A stretch of 64,000 nucleotides of DNA, taken from positions 186,001 to 250,000 of the forward strand of contig JABWCF010000002.1 in the NCBI GenBank assembly GCA_013359255.1. The letters run 5' to 3'. Under the pieces are notes generated by a model, which was not told the DNA's origin, made no database searches, and saw nothing but the letters and a program-made list of their open reading frames with translations. Positions within the stretch are counted from its first letter, which is position 1; each line of letters begins with the position of its first letter. Of this stretch, positions 46,487 through 56,659 are shown piece after piece. Origin of the DNA: Flavobacteriales bacterium (lineage in GTDB: Bacteria; Bacteroidota; Bacteroidia; Flavobacteriales_E; Vicingaceae). The position numbers were made by a program, and so were the translations under genes.

Positions 46487-46636
46487 TTGAATGTAAATTT
46501 TGAATCGACAATATTAAATTGATGCTAAATGTATTAAAAAAGTGTTACCAAAATAAAATTGCAATAAATATTTTGCAGAGTAAATAAATGCTGTTTTTTG
46601 TAAAAGGAAACACGAATAAGCTATAGCTGACAGAAA

Positions 46637-47833
46637 ATGAAGGGTAACTATTTATTACAACTCATTGCTTTAATAGTATTTGTACAAATAGGCTTTGCAC
46701 AACAGCAGGATAGTGTTGTAAACGATGCTATTGTATTAGAGTTAGAAGCGGTGGGAGGGTATGTAGTGCCGAATTATCCCAATTATCCTACCCATAACCC
46801 AATATTAGGTATATGGGGCAGTATTGGGAAAGTTCATTATCAATCTTTGTTTTCGGTTCATTACAATTATCCTCAAACGGGTATTAGTGTAGGGTATATT
46901 CATTTAGGGAATACTGAAATTTTTGGGCAACAGTTTTTCTTGATGCCCTATTTGTCTTTAAATACTTCGCAAAAAAAGTTACACTCTTGGTGGTTTCGTT
47001 TTGGTTTAGGAGCAGCTTATTTTAGTACTTTCTACGATTCTATTTCTAATCCGGATAATGTGGCCATCGGCTCTTCCTTTACTTGGGCATTTCAGGCGGC
47101 ACTGCATAAAAAGTGGTATTTAAGTAAAACCAGTAATTTAAAAATAGGGGGACATTATTTGCACGCTTCTAACGGGCATACACAACTTCCAAATTTTGGG
47201 CTAAACTCTGCGGCTGTTTCAGTGGCGATGGAGTTTTTTTTAAATAAAAATAATTATTCAGAAAATCCGATTAAAAAAGAAAAGAAACAACACAAAAAAC
47301 AATGGTTTGTACAAGCAACGCAAGGTGTAGGATTTCATGAACTGGGGGCTACGGCACATCCAATAGGGGGGGCTAAAAAAGAGGTTTTTTCAACCGCTTT
47401 TTCAGCAGGGCTTATTTTTTCAAATCATATAAAAATACGCAGTGGATTTACGTACCGTTTCTACAAGCAGTATTACGATGATATACGTAAAAATAATTTG
47501 CAACCATACATAGAGAATCCCAATGCCTCTGCATCGAATCTGTATTATTTTATTGGCAGCGAGTTTTTGTTTGGACATATAAGTATAGATGTAGAGGGAG
47601 GATTAAATTTACATAAACCGTATTTTAATTATTTCTATCCCTATTATGAAAACAGTAGCAACTTTGATTTTTGGCTTAAAAAATTATTTTGTACACAATT
47701 AGGCTTAAATGGCTATGTGTTAAACACCCAAAAGTTTCAGCGTTTCAATGTTTTTGCCGGAATACATTTATATGCCAATTTTGGGCAAGCCGATTTTACC
47801 GGAGCAATAGTGGGCACAGTAATAAAACTATAG
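46637..47833 (+). CDS. Acyloxyacyl hydrolase (PagL-like lipid A deacylase)
   Basis: A 398-residue outer-membrane barrel with signal peptide (LLQLIALIVFVQIGFA, cleavage before QQQD). The N-terminal half carries the PagL-type signature near GGHYLHASNGHTQLPNFGLN (His and Ser candidates), preceded by YLSLNTSQKKLHSWWFRFGLGAAYFS. The family removes a 3-O-linked acyl chain from lipid A. The C-terminal half (about 220-398) adds a further barrel-like region (SGFTYRFYKQYYDD...LYYFIGSEFLFGHISIDVEGGLNLHKPYF), giving about twice the length of Pseudomonas PagL, as seen in Bacteroidota relatives. Activity is not proven. Confidence 0.8.
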   Translation: MKGNYLLQLIALIVFVQIGFAQQQDSVVNDAIVLELEAVGGYVVPNYPNYPTHNPILGIWGSIGKVHYQSLFSVHYNYPQTGISVGYIHLGNTEIFGQQFFLMPYLSLNTSQKKLHSWWFRFGLGAAYFSTFYDSISNPDNVAIGSSFTWAFQAALHKKWYLSKTSNLKIGGHYLHASNGHTQLPNFGLNSAAVSVAMEFFLNKNNYSENPIKKEKKQHKKQWFVQATQGVGFHELGATAHPIGGAKKEVFSTAFSAGLIFSNHIKIRSGFTYRFYKQYYDDIRKNNLQPYIENPNASASNLYYFIGSEFLFGHISIDVEGGLNLHKPYFNYFYPYYENSSNFDFWLKKLFCTQLGLNGYVLNTQKFQRFNVFAGIHLYANFGQADFTGAIVGTVIKL

Positions 47834-47893
47834 ATTGTATACTTTCATTTTTTACAAACACAACTCATTCTAAAAGAAACGGGCATTATTCCA

Positions 47894-47901
47894 TATCTTT
47901 G
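47894..47901 (+). promoter_or_regulatory. -7 promoter box of rbfA
   Basis: TATCTTTG is an exact match to TAnnTTTG and ends 8 bases before the rbfA ATG at 47910, implying a leader of only a few bases. It also argues against the GTG at 47901 as the start. Confidence 0.55.
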
Positions 47902-47909
47902 TGGCTATT

Positions 47910-48248
47910 ATGAGCAGTATTCGACAACAAAAAGTAGCACGGCTTTTACAACGCGACTTATCTGAAATTTTTTTAAAACTCCGAAGTACGCACTTAGAAG
48001 GATGCATGGTTTCGGTAACGATGGTTCGTATAAGCCCCGATTTATCATATGCAAAAATTTACTGCAGTTTGTTTGGGTCTGCTCTGCCTCAGCATTATTT
48101 AGAATGCATACAAGCTAACAAAAACATTATACGCAAAGAATTGGGCATACGGGTAAAAAAACAATTGAGAATTGTGCCCGAACTCGATTTTTACATTGAC
48201 GACTCTATTGAGTATGCTTCAAAAATTGATGAACTTCTCAAAAAATAA
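47910..48248 (+). CDS. rbfA: 30S ribosome-binding factor A
   Basis: Assists maturation of the 30S subunit and 16S rRNA 5' end. The 112-residue protein has the RbfA KH-like pattern: RQQKVARLLQRDLSEIFLKL, VSVTMVRISPDLSYAKIYCSLFG and the C-terminal LGIRVKKQLRIVPELDFYIDDSIEYASKIDELL. Start at ATG 47910 (MSSIRQQKV) because the in-frame GTG at 47901 lies inside the -7 promoter box. The LolC/E-type permease gene follows after 15 bases, probably in the same transcript; this pairing is common in Bacteroidota. Confidence 0.94.
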   Translation: MSSIRQQKVARLLQRDLSEIFLKLRSTHLEGCMVSVTMVRISPDLSYAKIYCSLFGSALPQHYLECIQANKNIIRKELGIRVKKQLRIVPELDFYIDDSIEYASKIDELLKK

Positions 48249-48263
48249 AATTCTTTTAGCTGT

Positions 48264-49484
48264 TTGAAACTTGCATTTTACATAGCAAAGCGTTACTTGT
48301 TTGCCAAGAAATCGCAAAATGTGATTACGGTTATTTCCAGAATTTCGGTGGTAGGCGTAGCGATAGGTTCTTTGGCCTTAGTGGTAGTCCTTTCAGCATT
48401 TAACGGATTACAAAATTTAGTTGAGTCCTTGTACGCATCTTTTGATCCCGATATTCGAATAACGGCAACTCTCGGGAAATCCTTTTCGTATGATTCTTTC
48501 CCATCCGAAAAAATAAAAAAAATAAAAGGAGTAAAATACATTACTAAAACCATTGAAGAAACGGCCTTGCTCAAATTTGAAGATAAACAAACCCTAGCTA
48601 CTATTAAGGGCGTAGAAAATGAGTTTACAAAAATGAGCGGATTGGATTCAATGATGGTGGAAGGAAATCTTGTTTTAAAAGACGCAGATAATGAATTTTG
48701 CGTGTTAGGATATGGTATTGCCAATGCCCTACAGATGAAGTTTAACGGCTTTTCTAAGCCTATTTGGATTTATGTGCCTAAACGAAGCAAAAGCGTTTCC
48801 TTTAATCCCGACCAAGCTTTTCATAAACGGAATATTTTAACAGCCGGTATTTTTTCGGTTAACCCCGATTTTGATAATAAATACATATTGGTTCCATTTG
48901 AGTTTGCTGCACAATTATTGCAATTGGAAAATAAAGCTACTGCCGTAGAAATTGGATCCGAAAAAAATGTCGATTTAGAGAGCCTTAAAAACGAAATACA
49001 ATCAATTGTAGGAGCGAATTATACCGTCCAAACACGGTATCAAATAAACGAACTGATTTACAAAACAAACAAAACCGAAAAATGGGTTACTTTTTTAATT
49101 CTAACATTTATTTTGATTATTGCCGCTTTTAATATCATTAGCTCGCTTACCATGCTTATTATAGATAAAACCAAAGACATATGGATTTTAAAATGTTTAG
49201 GAGCAAGCAAAAATTTAATAAGGCTCATTTTTTTTACAGAAGGCATATTTATAAATTTATTGGGTGCATTAACTGGAATAGTAATAGGCACAGTTATATG
49301 TCTTCTTCAGCAACATGTGGGTTTGTTGCGACTAGAAGGAAGCATTGTAGAATACTATCCGGTACATATAGTACCTATAGATTTTCTATACATTTTTATA
49401 ACCGTATTTTCCATTGGTCTTTTTGCATCGTGGTATCCTGTGCGGGTGCTTACCAAAAAATACCATATAATTGGTAAAAACTAA
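48264..49484 (+). CDS. Lipoprotein-releasing ABC transporter permease (LolC/LolE-like)
   Basis: Inner-membrane permease of the MacB/FtsX class that extracts lipoproteins from the inner membrane. The 406-residue protein has one N-terminal TM (about 22-45, VVGVAIGSLALVVVLSAFNGLQNLVESLY), a large periplasmic domain (about 50-265), then three TM helices near residues 270-300, 325-350 and 370-395. The N-terminal AFYIAKRYLFAKKSQNVITVISRISVVG and MLIIDKTKDIWILKCLGASKNLIRLIFFTEG are LolC/E hallmarks. The start codon is TTG at 48264. The ATPase partner LolD is not adjacent. Confidence 0.9.
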   Translation: MKLAFYIAKRYLFAKKSQNVITVISRISVVGVAIGSLALVVVLSAFNGLQNLVESLYASFDPDIRITATLGKSFSYDSFPSEKIKKIKGVKYITKTIEETALLKFEDKQTLATIKGVENEFTKMSGLDSMMVEGNLVLKDADNEFCVLGYGIANALQMKFNGFSKPIWIYVPKRSKSVSFNPDQAFHKRNILTAGIFSVNPDFDNKYILVPFEFAAQLLQLENKATAVEIGSEKNVDLESLKNEIQSIVGANYTVQTRYQINELIYKTNKTEKWVTFLILTFILIIAAFNIISSLTMLIIDKTKDIWILKCLGASKNLIRLIFFTEGIFINLLGALTGIVIGTVICLLQQHVGLLRLEGSIVEYYPVHIVPIDFLYIFITVFSIGLFASWYPVRVLTKKYHIIGKN

Positions 49485-49526
49485 TCTTGTATAAATAGGG
49501 TATAATTTTTTTTATACCTTTATCTC

Positions 49527-50929
49527 ATGAATTTAAACAACATAATAGAGAAAGCTATTTTTGAAGGTGATAAACAAACTCCCGATGAATACAGAAAGGG
49601 AAAGTTTTTTATTCTTTCAATGGGTATTTTGTTTATTTTATCTGTTGTTTCTACACCCTATTATTTCGACTCAGGATTTAATTTCGATCCGATTTTAAAA
49701 AAGCTTTACTTGTTAACCATGTTGCTTTTTTGAGCCATTTTTTTTATTTATCCAAAATACGGGCATAGAATCATACTGGCCAATATTTATTTTGTATTGG
49801 CTTTTTTGATAAATACATACGGTACGTACCATAATGGAGGCATTTATTCTCCCGATAATTTTTTTGGAATTGTAATTATTATATTTATTTTTTAGTAACG
49901 AATAAAGCCTCAGGATATGCATGGGCTTTCATTCATTTACTTCTATTTTGCTTTTACTACTATGCCGAAGTGAATCACTGGGCTGATTTTAAAACCCTAA
50001 CAGAAGTTATTCCAAACCATTATTATTTTGCTTCTCTTGTATTCGGATTAGTGTTGGGAACTATTGTTATTCATCTGCACGAAAGTAGTAAAGAATCCTA
50101 TCTGAATGAACTGGCTCAATCCAAATCCGATGTAGAAGAGCAAAAGAAGATTTTGGAACAGCAGAAAGAAGAGATTATTTCTTCAATACAATATGCTCGT
50201 AGAATGCAAAATGCCATTTTACCACAAGAAGATGTCATATACCGAAATATTCCACTTTCATTTATTTTGTACAAACCGCGCGATATTGTGAGTGGAGATT
50301 TTTTTTGGTTTCATGAAATAAATGCCGACAATTATATAATTGTATGTGCCGATTGCACAGGGCATGGAGTGCCCGGAGCTTTGATGACGGTTATTGGAAG
50401 TAATCTGTTAACACAAATTATTACAGAAAACAGGTTATACCAACCCGCTAAAATATTGCAAGAATTAGATGAGCGAATTTCAGCAACTCTAAAATAGCAT
50501 AAAATAAAAGAAGAGTACGTGCACGATGGAATGGATTTGGCCTTGCTAAACGTAGATAAACAAAAAAAAGAATTTATATACACTAGTGCCAAGCGCCCAG
50601 CTATATTTATCAGAGAAAAACAATTACAAGAATTTAAAGGCAGTAAATTTTCCTTAGGGGGATTAAGACAAGAAGAAAAGGAATTCCATGAAATAAAAAT
50701 AAACTATCTAGAAGATGATGTAATTTATCTTTTTACCGATGGATATACTGACCAGTTTGGAGGGGAAAACAATAAAAAATTTATGATTAAACGATTTAGA
50801 GAACTGTTGTTGAAAATGCACACTAAACAAATGCATACACAAAAACAAATAGCTGAACATACTATTACCGAATGGATTGGAAATAACGAACAAACCGATG
50901 ATATTGCATTAATCGGAATTCGGTTTTAA
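49527..50929 (+). pseudogene. Broken SpoIIE-type (PP2C) phosphatase with membrane N-terminus
   Basis: Three open pieces form one former gene of about 467 codons. Piece 1 (49527-49733) encodes a charged start and TM segments and ends at TGA 49731. Reading on in that frame gives further plausible TM sequence to TAG-TAA at 49893. The protein then continues in another frame (from about 49892: VTNKASGYAWAFIHLLLF) through a TM helix, coiled coil, and the phosphatase blocks YARRMQNAILPQ, RDIVSGDFFWFHE and CADCTGHGVPGALMTVIGSN. An in-frame TAG at 50495 interrupts, and the rest (HDGMDLALLN, YLFTDGYTDQFGG, TDDIALIGIRF) completes the domain. The lesions are thus two stops and one frameshift at a T-run. 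The reading frame remains well conserved, so decay is recent or there are sequence errors. Confidence 0.85.
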
Positions 50930-50937
50930 AACTGTTT

Positions 50938-51810
50938 TTAATTTAATGCTTCAGCTCCAGCAACAATTTCCAAAATTTCACCCGTAATTGCCGCTTGACG
51001 AGCCTTATTGTAGTGCAGTTTCAGTTCGTTTATTAAATCTGAAGCATTATCTGTTGCCTTGTGCATAGCCGTCATTCGTGCACCATGTTCGGCTGCATTT
51101 GAGTCTAAAATAGCTTTATAAAATTGTGTTTTTAAAGATTTTGGAATTAAATCCTGAACAATTTCTTTTTTATCTGGCTCAAAAATATAATCATTGTTTG
51201 ATTTAGACTTTGTATTCGGAGGTAATACAGGTAAAAATTGTTCGGTAGTAAGCACTTGCGTTGCTGCATTTTTAAATTGATTATAAACAAGCACAACTTT
51301 ATCGAACTGCTTATTTACAAAGGCTTCCATAATAGCTTGTGCTACCGGTGCCACTTCTTGAAAAGTTAAATTATCGTAAAGTTTTCCAAGCTGCTTTGGT
51401 AAGGTGGTGCCTTTGATATGATAATCCGTTTTTCTGTAAAAATCTTCAGCCTTTTTGCCAACGGAAAGTATAGTTATGGTTTTCCCTTTATACTCCTCGC
51501 GTATTAGTTTATTTACTTGTTTTAATACATTGGCATTAAACCCTCCGCATAATCCCCTGTTAGAAGTAATAGCCACAATCAACACACTTTTTATTTCCCG
51601 TTGTTGGGCATAAATACCTTCATTACTTTCCAAACTAGCACTTAAATTTTCTAAAATCTCTTTTAGTTTTGAAGCGTACGGACGCATGCGTATAATGGCA
51701 TCTTGTGCTTTTTTAAGTTTGGCAGCAGAAACCATTTTCATGGCAGACGTAATTTGCCTAGTAGATTGTACCGAGGTTATTCTGTTGCGTATTTCTTTTA
51801 AATTGGCCAT
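50938..51810 (-). CDS. atpG: ATP synthase gamma subunit
   Basis: Central rotor shaft of F1. The 290-residue protein has the N-terminal helix MANLKEIRNRITSVQSTRQITSAMKMVSAAKLKKAQ, the ITSNRGLCGGFNANV segment and the C-terminal helix MTAMHKATDNASDLINELKLHYNKARQAAITGEILEIVAGAEAL, all conserved. It starts 3 bases after atpA and ends the F1 operon; no atpD or atpC follows. It is convergent with the phosphatase pseudogene. Confidence 0.97.
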   Translation of the reverse strand: MANLKEIRNRITSVQSTRQITSAMKMVSAAKLKKAQDAIIRMRPYASKLKEILENLSASLESNEGIYAQQREIKSVLIVAITSNRGLCGGFNANVLKQVNKLIREEYKGKTITILSVGKKAEDFYRKTDYHIKGTTLPKQLGKLYDNLTFQEVAPVAQAIMEAFVNKQFDKVVLVYNQFKNAATQVLTTEQFLPVLPPNTKSKSNNDYIFEPDKKEIVQDLIPKSLKTQFYKAILDSNAAEHGARMTAMHKATDNASDLINELKLHYNKARQAAITGEILEIVAGAEALN

Positions 51811-51813
51811 TAT

Positions 51814-53394
51814 TTATTGCTTGTATTTTAACGACACTTCTGAGCCCACCTTTTCTAGTACAGAAGTAATAGAATCGTCAATTTTTCCGGCTTTAATTTG
51901 ATTCAATGTTTCTTTGTGGCTAACCTCAAGAAGAGATAGATAATCTTTCTCAAATTCACGAACCTTATTTATTGGAACATTTCTTAAAAGTCCCCTTGTT
52001 CCTAAATAGATAATTGCTACTTGTTTTTCAACGGTTAGAGGCGAGAATTGCCCTTGTTTTAATACCTCTACGTTGCGTGCTCCTTTTTCTAATACGGCCT
52101 TTGTAGCGGCATCTAAATCGGAACCAAATTTCGAAAAAGCTTCTAGTTCACGGTATTGTGCTTGGTCTAGTTTCAAGGTGCCGGCTACTTTTTTCATAGA
52201 TTTTATTTGTGCATTACCTCCTACGCGAGATACAGAAATACCCACGTTAATAGCAGGACGAACACCAGCATTAAATAAATTTGATTCTAAAAATATTTGC
52301 CCGTCAGTAATAGAAATTACGTTAGTAGGAATATATGCCGACACGTCTCCTGCTTGTGTTTCAATAATGGGTAGTGCGGTTAGCGAACCTCCTCCTTTCA
52401 CAATGGGTTTAAGAGAATCAGGGAGGTCGTTCATTTGTGCAGCAATTTTATCGTCATTAATAACTTTTGCAGCTCTTTCAAGCAAACGAGAGTGGAGGTA
52501 AAAAACATCTCCGGGGTAAGCCTCACGGCCTGGAGGCCTGCGAAGCAACAAAGATACCTCGCGGTATGCTACAGCCTGTTTAGAAAGGTCATCGTATACA
52601 ATGAGTGCAGGGCGACCAGTATCTCTAAAATATTCGCCAATGGCAGCACCGGCAAAAGGAGCATAGAACTGCATAGGAGCGGGTTCTGATGCAGAAGCTG
52701 CTACTACTACAGTGTAGGCCATGGCTCCGTTATCTTCGAGTGTTTTTACAATTTGTGCAACGGTAGAGCCTTTTTGGCCAATGGCAACATAAATACAGAA
52801 TACAGGTTTTCCGGCATCGTAAAATTCTTTTTGATTGATGATGGTATCTATTGCTACGGCTGTTTTTCCTGTTTGGCGGTCACCAATGATTAACTCTCGT
52901 TGTCCGCGTCCAATGGGTATCATGGCATCAATGGCCTTTATACCTGTTTGCAGAGGTTCGTTTACCGGTTGACGAAAAATTACACCGGGAGCTTTTCTTT
53001 CTAAGGGCATTTCGTATGTTTCACCTGTAATAGGTCCTTTTCCGTCAATAGGGTTTCCTAAGGTATCAATTACTCTTCCAACAACTCCTTCTCCAACGCG
53101 AATAGATGCAATTCTTCCGGTACGTTTTACGGTGGCACCTTCTTTTATTCCGTTAGAGGAGCCTAAAAGTACAGCACCAACATTGTCTTCCTCCAGATTT
53201 AATACGATTGCGTTTAATCCGTTTTCGAATTCAATTAATTCTCCGGATTGTACATTGTTTAATCCGTATATGCGTGCAATACCATCACCAACTTGTAATA
53301 CACTACCTACTTCTTCTAGTTCTGATTCGGATTTAAAACCGGCTAATTGTTGACGTAAAATTGCGGATACTTCTGCGGGTTTAACTTCTGCCAT
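51814..53394 (-). CDS. atpA: ATP synthase alpha subunit
   Basis: Non-catalytic nucleotide-binding subunit of F1, 526 residues. Visible: Walker [16 protein letters not shown], the DELSEED-equivalent region, [48 protein letters not shown], and the signature [18 protein letters not shown]-terminal [22 protein letters not shown] matches the family start. Positioned between atpH (20-base gap) and atpG (3-base gap). Confidence 0.98.
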   Translation of the reverse strand: MAEVKPAEVSAILRQQLAGFKSESELEEVGSVLQVGDGIARIYGLNNVQSGELIEFENGLNAIVLNLEEDNVGAVLLGSSNGIKEGATVKRTGRIASIRVGEGVVGRVIDTLGNPIDGKGPITGETYEMPLERKAPGVIFRQPVNEPLQTGIKAIDAMIPIGRGQRELIIGDRQTGKTAVAIDTIINQKEFYDAGKPVFCIYVAIGQKGSTVAQIVKTLEDNGAMAYTVVVAASASEPAPMQFYAPFAGAAIGEYFRDTGRPALIVYDDLSKQAVAYREVSLLLRRPPGREAYPGDVFYLHSRLLERAAKVINDDKIAAQMNDLPDSLKPIVKGGGSLTALPIIETQAGDVSAYIPTNVISITDGQIFLESNLFNAGVRPAINVGISVSRVGGNAQIKSMKKVAGTLKLDQAQYRELEAFSKFGSDLDAATKAVLEKGARNVEVLKQGQFSPLTVEKQVAIIYLGTRGLLRNVPINKVREFEKDYLSLLEVSHKETLNQIKAGKIDDSITSVLEKVGSEVSLKYKQ

Positions 53395-53414
53395 TTCTTT
53401 TTCTTTTTAAATTT

Positions 53415-53975
53415 TTAATATTCTTTAATGTAAGGATTTTTACTGAATTCTTTTTGTAGGTCGTTTATTTTTCTGCGAATGCTTTCGTCTATTTGTTTAT
53501 CTCCAACACGTAAAATCATTCCGCCAATAATGGTTGAATCTACCTTTTCTATTAGTTCTAAATTATGGTTGTTTATGGTTTTTTTAATGGAGGCCAAAAT
53601 AGTTTTTCTCAGATTTTCATCTATTGGAACTGCGGTAGTAATATAGGCTGTATCTATGTGTTTTAATGTTTTATATTGAGTATTAAAACTGCTTGCAATA
53701 TTTTGTAAAATTACCTCGCGTTTTTTACGTGCAATGATTTTAATAAAGGAAAAAGAAACTGCAGAAATATTTTTTTCGAAAATTTCTGAAAGGATGGAAA
53801 TTTTTTTATCGGTTTTAATAATGGGGCTTTTCAGCAACAAAAGAAGCGGTTTGTTTTCATAAATCACTTTCTCTATAAAGTGCATATCTTTTGCTACTTG
53901 TTCAAGGCAATTTTGCTCTACTGCAAGAGAAAGCAGCGATTTAGCATAGCGAGATGAAACGCGAATATCGGCCAT
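53415..53975 (-). CDS. atpH: ATP synthase delta subunit
   Basis: Peripheral stalk subunit that ties F1 to subunit b. The 186-residue protein has the family's N-terminal RYAKSLLSLAVEQNCLEQVAKDM and the C-terminal VDSTIIGGMILRVGDKQIDESIRRKINDLQKE, the most conserved block. It begins 6 bases after atpF and precedes atpA by 20 bases. Sequence divergence in the middle is normal for this subunit. Confidence 0.95.
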   Translation of the reverse strand: MADIRVSSRYAKSLLSLAVEQNCLEQVAKDMHFIEKVIYENKPLLLLLKSPIIKTDKKISILSEIFEKNISAVSFSFIKIIARKKREVILQNIASSFNTQYKTLKHIDTAYITTAVPIDENLRKTILASIKKTINNHNLELIEKVDSTIIGGMILRVGDKQIDESIRRKINDLQKEFSKNPYIKEY

Positions 53976-53981
53976 TGTTTA

Positions 53982-54470
53982 TTAATTCAGGTTTACGTCT
54001 TTCACTAAGTTGTCAATTATTTTTTTCTGTTTGTCTTCGTCAGAAAGCTGTTGCTTCAGAATTTTTTCAGCAATTTCAATAGACAACACGGCCACTTGAT
54101 TTTTTAATTCTGTAACGGCTGCCATTTTTTCGTTGTGAATACTTTCTCTGGCCATTGCAATTATTTTTTCGGCCTCTTCAGAAGCTTTTCCTTTTGCAGT
54201 AGAAATAACTAATTCTTTTGCTTCTCGAGCTTCTTTTAAAATTTTATCGCGTTCTATACGTGCCTCATTTAAAAGTTTTTCGTTAGAGCTTTGTAAATTT
54301 TCCATCTCTTTTTTTGCATTTTCTGCGGCACGCAATGCAAGTTCAATAGATTCTTCTCTTTCTTGTATGGCTTTTAAAATAGGTTTCCATGCAAATTTGC
54401 CAAGAATGAAAAGTACTGTTAGGAAAGCGATGCTTGTCCAAATAATAGTTCCGATACTTACTGATAACAT
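53982..54470 (-). CDS. atpF: ATP synthase subunit b
   Basis: Peripheral stalk of Fo: one N-terminal TM helix (IGTIIWTSIAFLTVLFILGKFAWKPILKAIQEREESI) followed by a long Glu/Lys/Ala-rich coiled coil (LRAAENAKKEMENLQSSNEKLL) and a C-terminal delta-binding end. The 162-residue length is typical. The FAWKPI motif after the TM helix is diagnostic. Only one b gene is present, so a b2 homodimer is expected. It lies between atpE (74-base gap) and atpH. Confidence 0.96.
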   Translation of the reverse strand: MLSVSIGTIIWTSIAFLTVLFILGKFAWKPILKAIQEREESIELALRAAENAKKEMENLQSSNEKLLNEARIERDKILKEAREAKELVISTAKGKASEEAEKIIAMARESIHNEKMAAVTELKNQVAVLSIEIAEKILKQQLSDEDKQKKIIDNLVKDVNLN

Positions 54471-54544
54471 ATCTGTTAATTTTGTTTAGTAATGAAATAA
54501 ACCGAAAACTTTAACCAACCGTTAAAGTTTTCGGAAAAGTGTTT

Positions 54545-54802
<258 letters not shown>

Positions 54803-54823
54803 TTAGGGTTAATAAAAACATAA

Positions 54824-55924
54824 TTAATGGTGAGCTTCCTCCACTGCTGAGCCGAAATAAATGGCAGCTAACAGGGTAAAAACATAGGCCTGTAAAAAAG
54901 CGACCAACAATTCAATAAAGTTCATAAAAATCATAAAAAACAGGGAGCCCACTCCCACTCCGTAACCGGCTGTGGCACTTTGCTCACCAAATATAAAGAT
55001 TAAGCATACAAACGCGAGAATAATAATATGCCCTGCGGTAATGTTGGCTGTTAAACGCACCATTAAGACCAATGGTTTTATAAAAATGCCTGCAATTTCT
55101 ATGGGCACAAGAATAAATTTAATAGGCAGCGGAATTCCGGGAGGCCATAATAAATGTCCCCAATAGTGTTTGTTGCCATTTATTGAGGTAATCACGAAAA
55201 CTACAGTGGCTAATACGGCAGTAACACTGAGAGTACCTGTAATATTTAAACCGCCCAAAAAGGGAATTAATCCTAAAATATTACAAGTCCATATAAAAAA
55301 GAAGATGGTTAACAAGAAGGGCATAAAAAGATGATATTTATGTCCTATTGAAGGTTTTGCCACTTCATCGCGAATAAAGAGTATAAGAGGCTCCATGAAA
55401 GATTGAAGACCTTTTGGTGCGCTATTTACATTTTTTTTGTAGGCTTTAGCTACCGATAAAAATACAAGGGTAACAATGAGTAGGGCAAATAGTAGGCCGG
55501 CAGTACTTTTTGTTATAGATAAATCAAGAGTTACAGCTTGATTGGTGGGGTGTCCGTGTTCATCAAAATCTAACTCACCCTGTTCGTTGGCGTAATATAT
55601 TTTTTCATGAAATAAGGCGAATCCGTTATGTTCAAAGTATTCGATGTTTTTTATTTGGTTTTCATGAACGGATATTTCGGCTGTTTTTTTATTGTGGTAA
55701 AAATGTGATGAGCAAAAAACTTCAAACCCTTTATCGGATTTAAGTATTACGGGTAAATAAATGGCGAAATCTCCAATAATGTGGATTTCGTGTGCATCTT
55801 GAATATGGTGCATAATCATTTCTCCGGCATTAAATTTACCTTCCGAATTTCCGGAAGCAAAACCAGAAAAAGAAGAAAACAGTAGTATAAAAAGTGCACT
55901 TAAACCTGCGAAAAACTTTGTCAT
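54824..55924 (-). CDS. atpB: ATP synthase subunit a (long Bacteroidota form)
   Basis: Stator channel subunit of Fo. At 366 residues it is about 95 longer than the E. coli protein, owing to an N-terminal signal-like segment (FFAGLSALFILLFSSFSGFA) and a His-rich extracytoplasmic domain of about 110 residues (MIMHHIQDAHEIHIIGDFAIY). The channel domain follows with the essential Arg in LVLMVRLTANITAGHIIILAF and the C-terminal FIELLVAFLQAYVFTLLAAIYFGSAVEE. A promoter box lies about 52 bases upstream. First gene of the atpBEFHAG cluster. Confidence 0.96.
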   Translation of the reverse strand: MTKFFAGLSALFILLFSSFSGFASGNSEGKFNAGEMIMHHIQDAHEIHIIGDFAIYLPVILKSDKGFEVFCSSHFYHNKKTAEISVHENQIKNIEYFEHNGFALFHEKIYYANEQGELDFDEHGHPTNQAVTLDLSITKSTAGLLFALLIVTLVFLSVAKAYKKNVNSAPKGLQSFMEPLILFIRDEVAKPSIGHKYHLFMPFLLTIFFFIWTCNILGLIPFLGGLNITGTLSVTAVLATVVFVITSINGNKHYWGHLLWPPGIPLPIKFILVPIEIAGIFIKPLVLMVRLTANITAGHIIILAFVCLIFIFGEQSATAGYGVGVGSLFFMIFMNFIELLVAFLQAYVFTLLAAIYFGSAVEEAHH

Positions 55925-55975
55925 TCCTTTAGTTGCGTTAAATATTGTACTAAATATGGTTTAAAAAAACCGTGG

Positions 55976-56008
55976 CAAAAGTATATAATTAACACTTACT
56001 TAAGCAAG
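55976..56008 (-). promoter_or_regulatory. Promoter for the atpBEFHAG operon
   Basis: On the minus strand a perfect -7 box TACTTTTG occupies 55976-55983, with CTTG at 56005-56008 as a possible -33 element 21 bases upstream. It lies in the 132-base gap between the small membrane protein gene and atpB, suggesting the ATP synthase genes have their own promoter. Confidence 0.55.
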
Positions 56009-56056
56009 ATTTTTTTACTGATTTTTAACAGGTATGTTTCTACTCGCTGAATGACT

Positions 56057-56446
56057 TTATGCAGCCGATGAATCTTGGTTTTTTATCGCTTTAATGCTGG
56101 CCCACACCTGCAACACAAAATATGATATGTATCCAAAAAGAAAAACAATGGCGATGGGTTTTAATAAATCTTTATGAGTGAGAATAAGTGCCACTAAAAA
56201 GAGAAGAGCCGAAAACATTTTAATTCCAAATACAGCCATAAATACAGTAATAAAAGTTGTTGGCTTTTTAGCTGCGGCTTTTGCCAGAACAAAGTAGGTA
56301 ACAAGATTTAAACCTAAAAGAAATAAATAAATGGAAATAAACACGAAGCTGAAAGAGATGTTTAAATACGAAAACACAAATAAATTAATAGATAAAAGAA
56401 TGGCAGTTATAGTGCTTATACCGATAAGATATGTAGACAATTTCAT
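56057..56446 (-). CDS. Small membrane protein next to ATP synthase genes (AtpI-like position)
   Basis: A 129-residue protein with four hydrophobic segments (LIGISTITAILLSINLFVFSYL, FVFISIYLFLLGLNLVTYFVLA, FITVFMAVFGIKMFSALLFLVALIL, IAIVFLFGYISYFVLQVW) and a short polar tail. The four-TM layout and location between the AtpZ-like gene and atpB are those of AtpI-type assembly factors, but the sequence match is not strong enough for a firm name. It is 6 bases from the AtpZ-like gene, so they are co-transcribed. Confidence 0.68.
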   Translation of the reverse strand: MKLSTYLIGISTITAILLSINLFVFSYLNISFSFVFISIYLFLLGLNLVTYFVLAKAAAKKPTTFITVFMAVFGIKMFSALLFLVALILTHKDLLKPIAIVFLFGYISYFVLQVWASIKAIKNQDSSAA

Positions 56447-56452
56447 GTGTAT

Positions 56453-56659
56453 TTATTTTGTACGCGATGTGTCTTTTATTACAATATAAATAGCCAACGA
56501 TACCGAAATAATGGAAAGGATAAGCGTAAATACCGGAAAGGATAAATTTAATTTTTCGTCTATTTTTTTACCCCCATATACCCCGGCTAAAATGACTAGA
56601 GCCATTTTACTGGCCATAGAGGTGTATTTATAAAAATCGTTAGGCTGATTTTTCTTCAA
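56453..56659 (-). CDS. AtpZ/AtpI-family two-TM protein
   Basis: A 68-residue protein with two hydrophobic helices (MASKMALVILAGVYGGKKIDEKL and FPVFTLILSIISVSLAIYIVI). The pattern A-x-x-G-VY-GGKKIDEKL-x-x-x-x-P is that of AtpZ-like proteins, proposed to help assemble the Fo ring or act with AtpI in Mg2+/Ca2+ handling. The first gene of the ATP synthase-associated run; its start overlaps the end of the bactofilin gene by 20 bases. Confidence 0.82.
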   Translation of the reverse strand: MKKNQPNDFYKYTSMASKMALVILAGVYGGKKIDEKLNLSFPVFTLILSIISVSLAIYIVIKDTSRTK

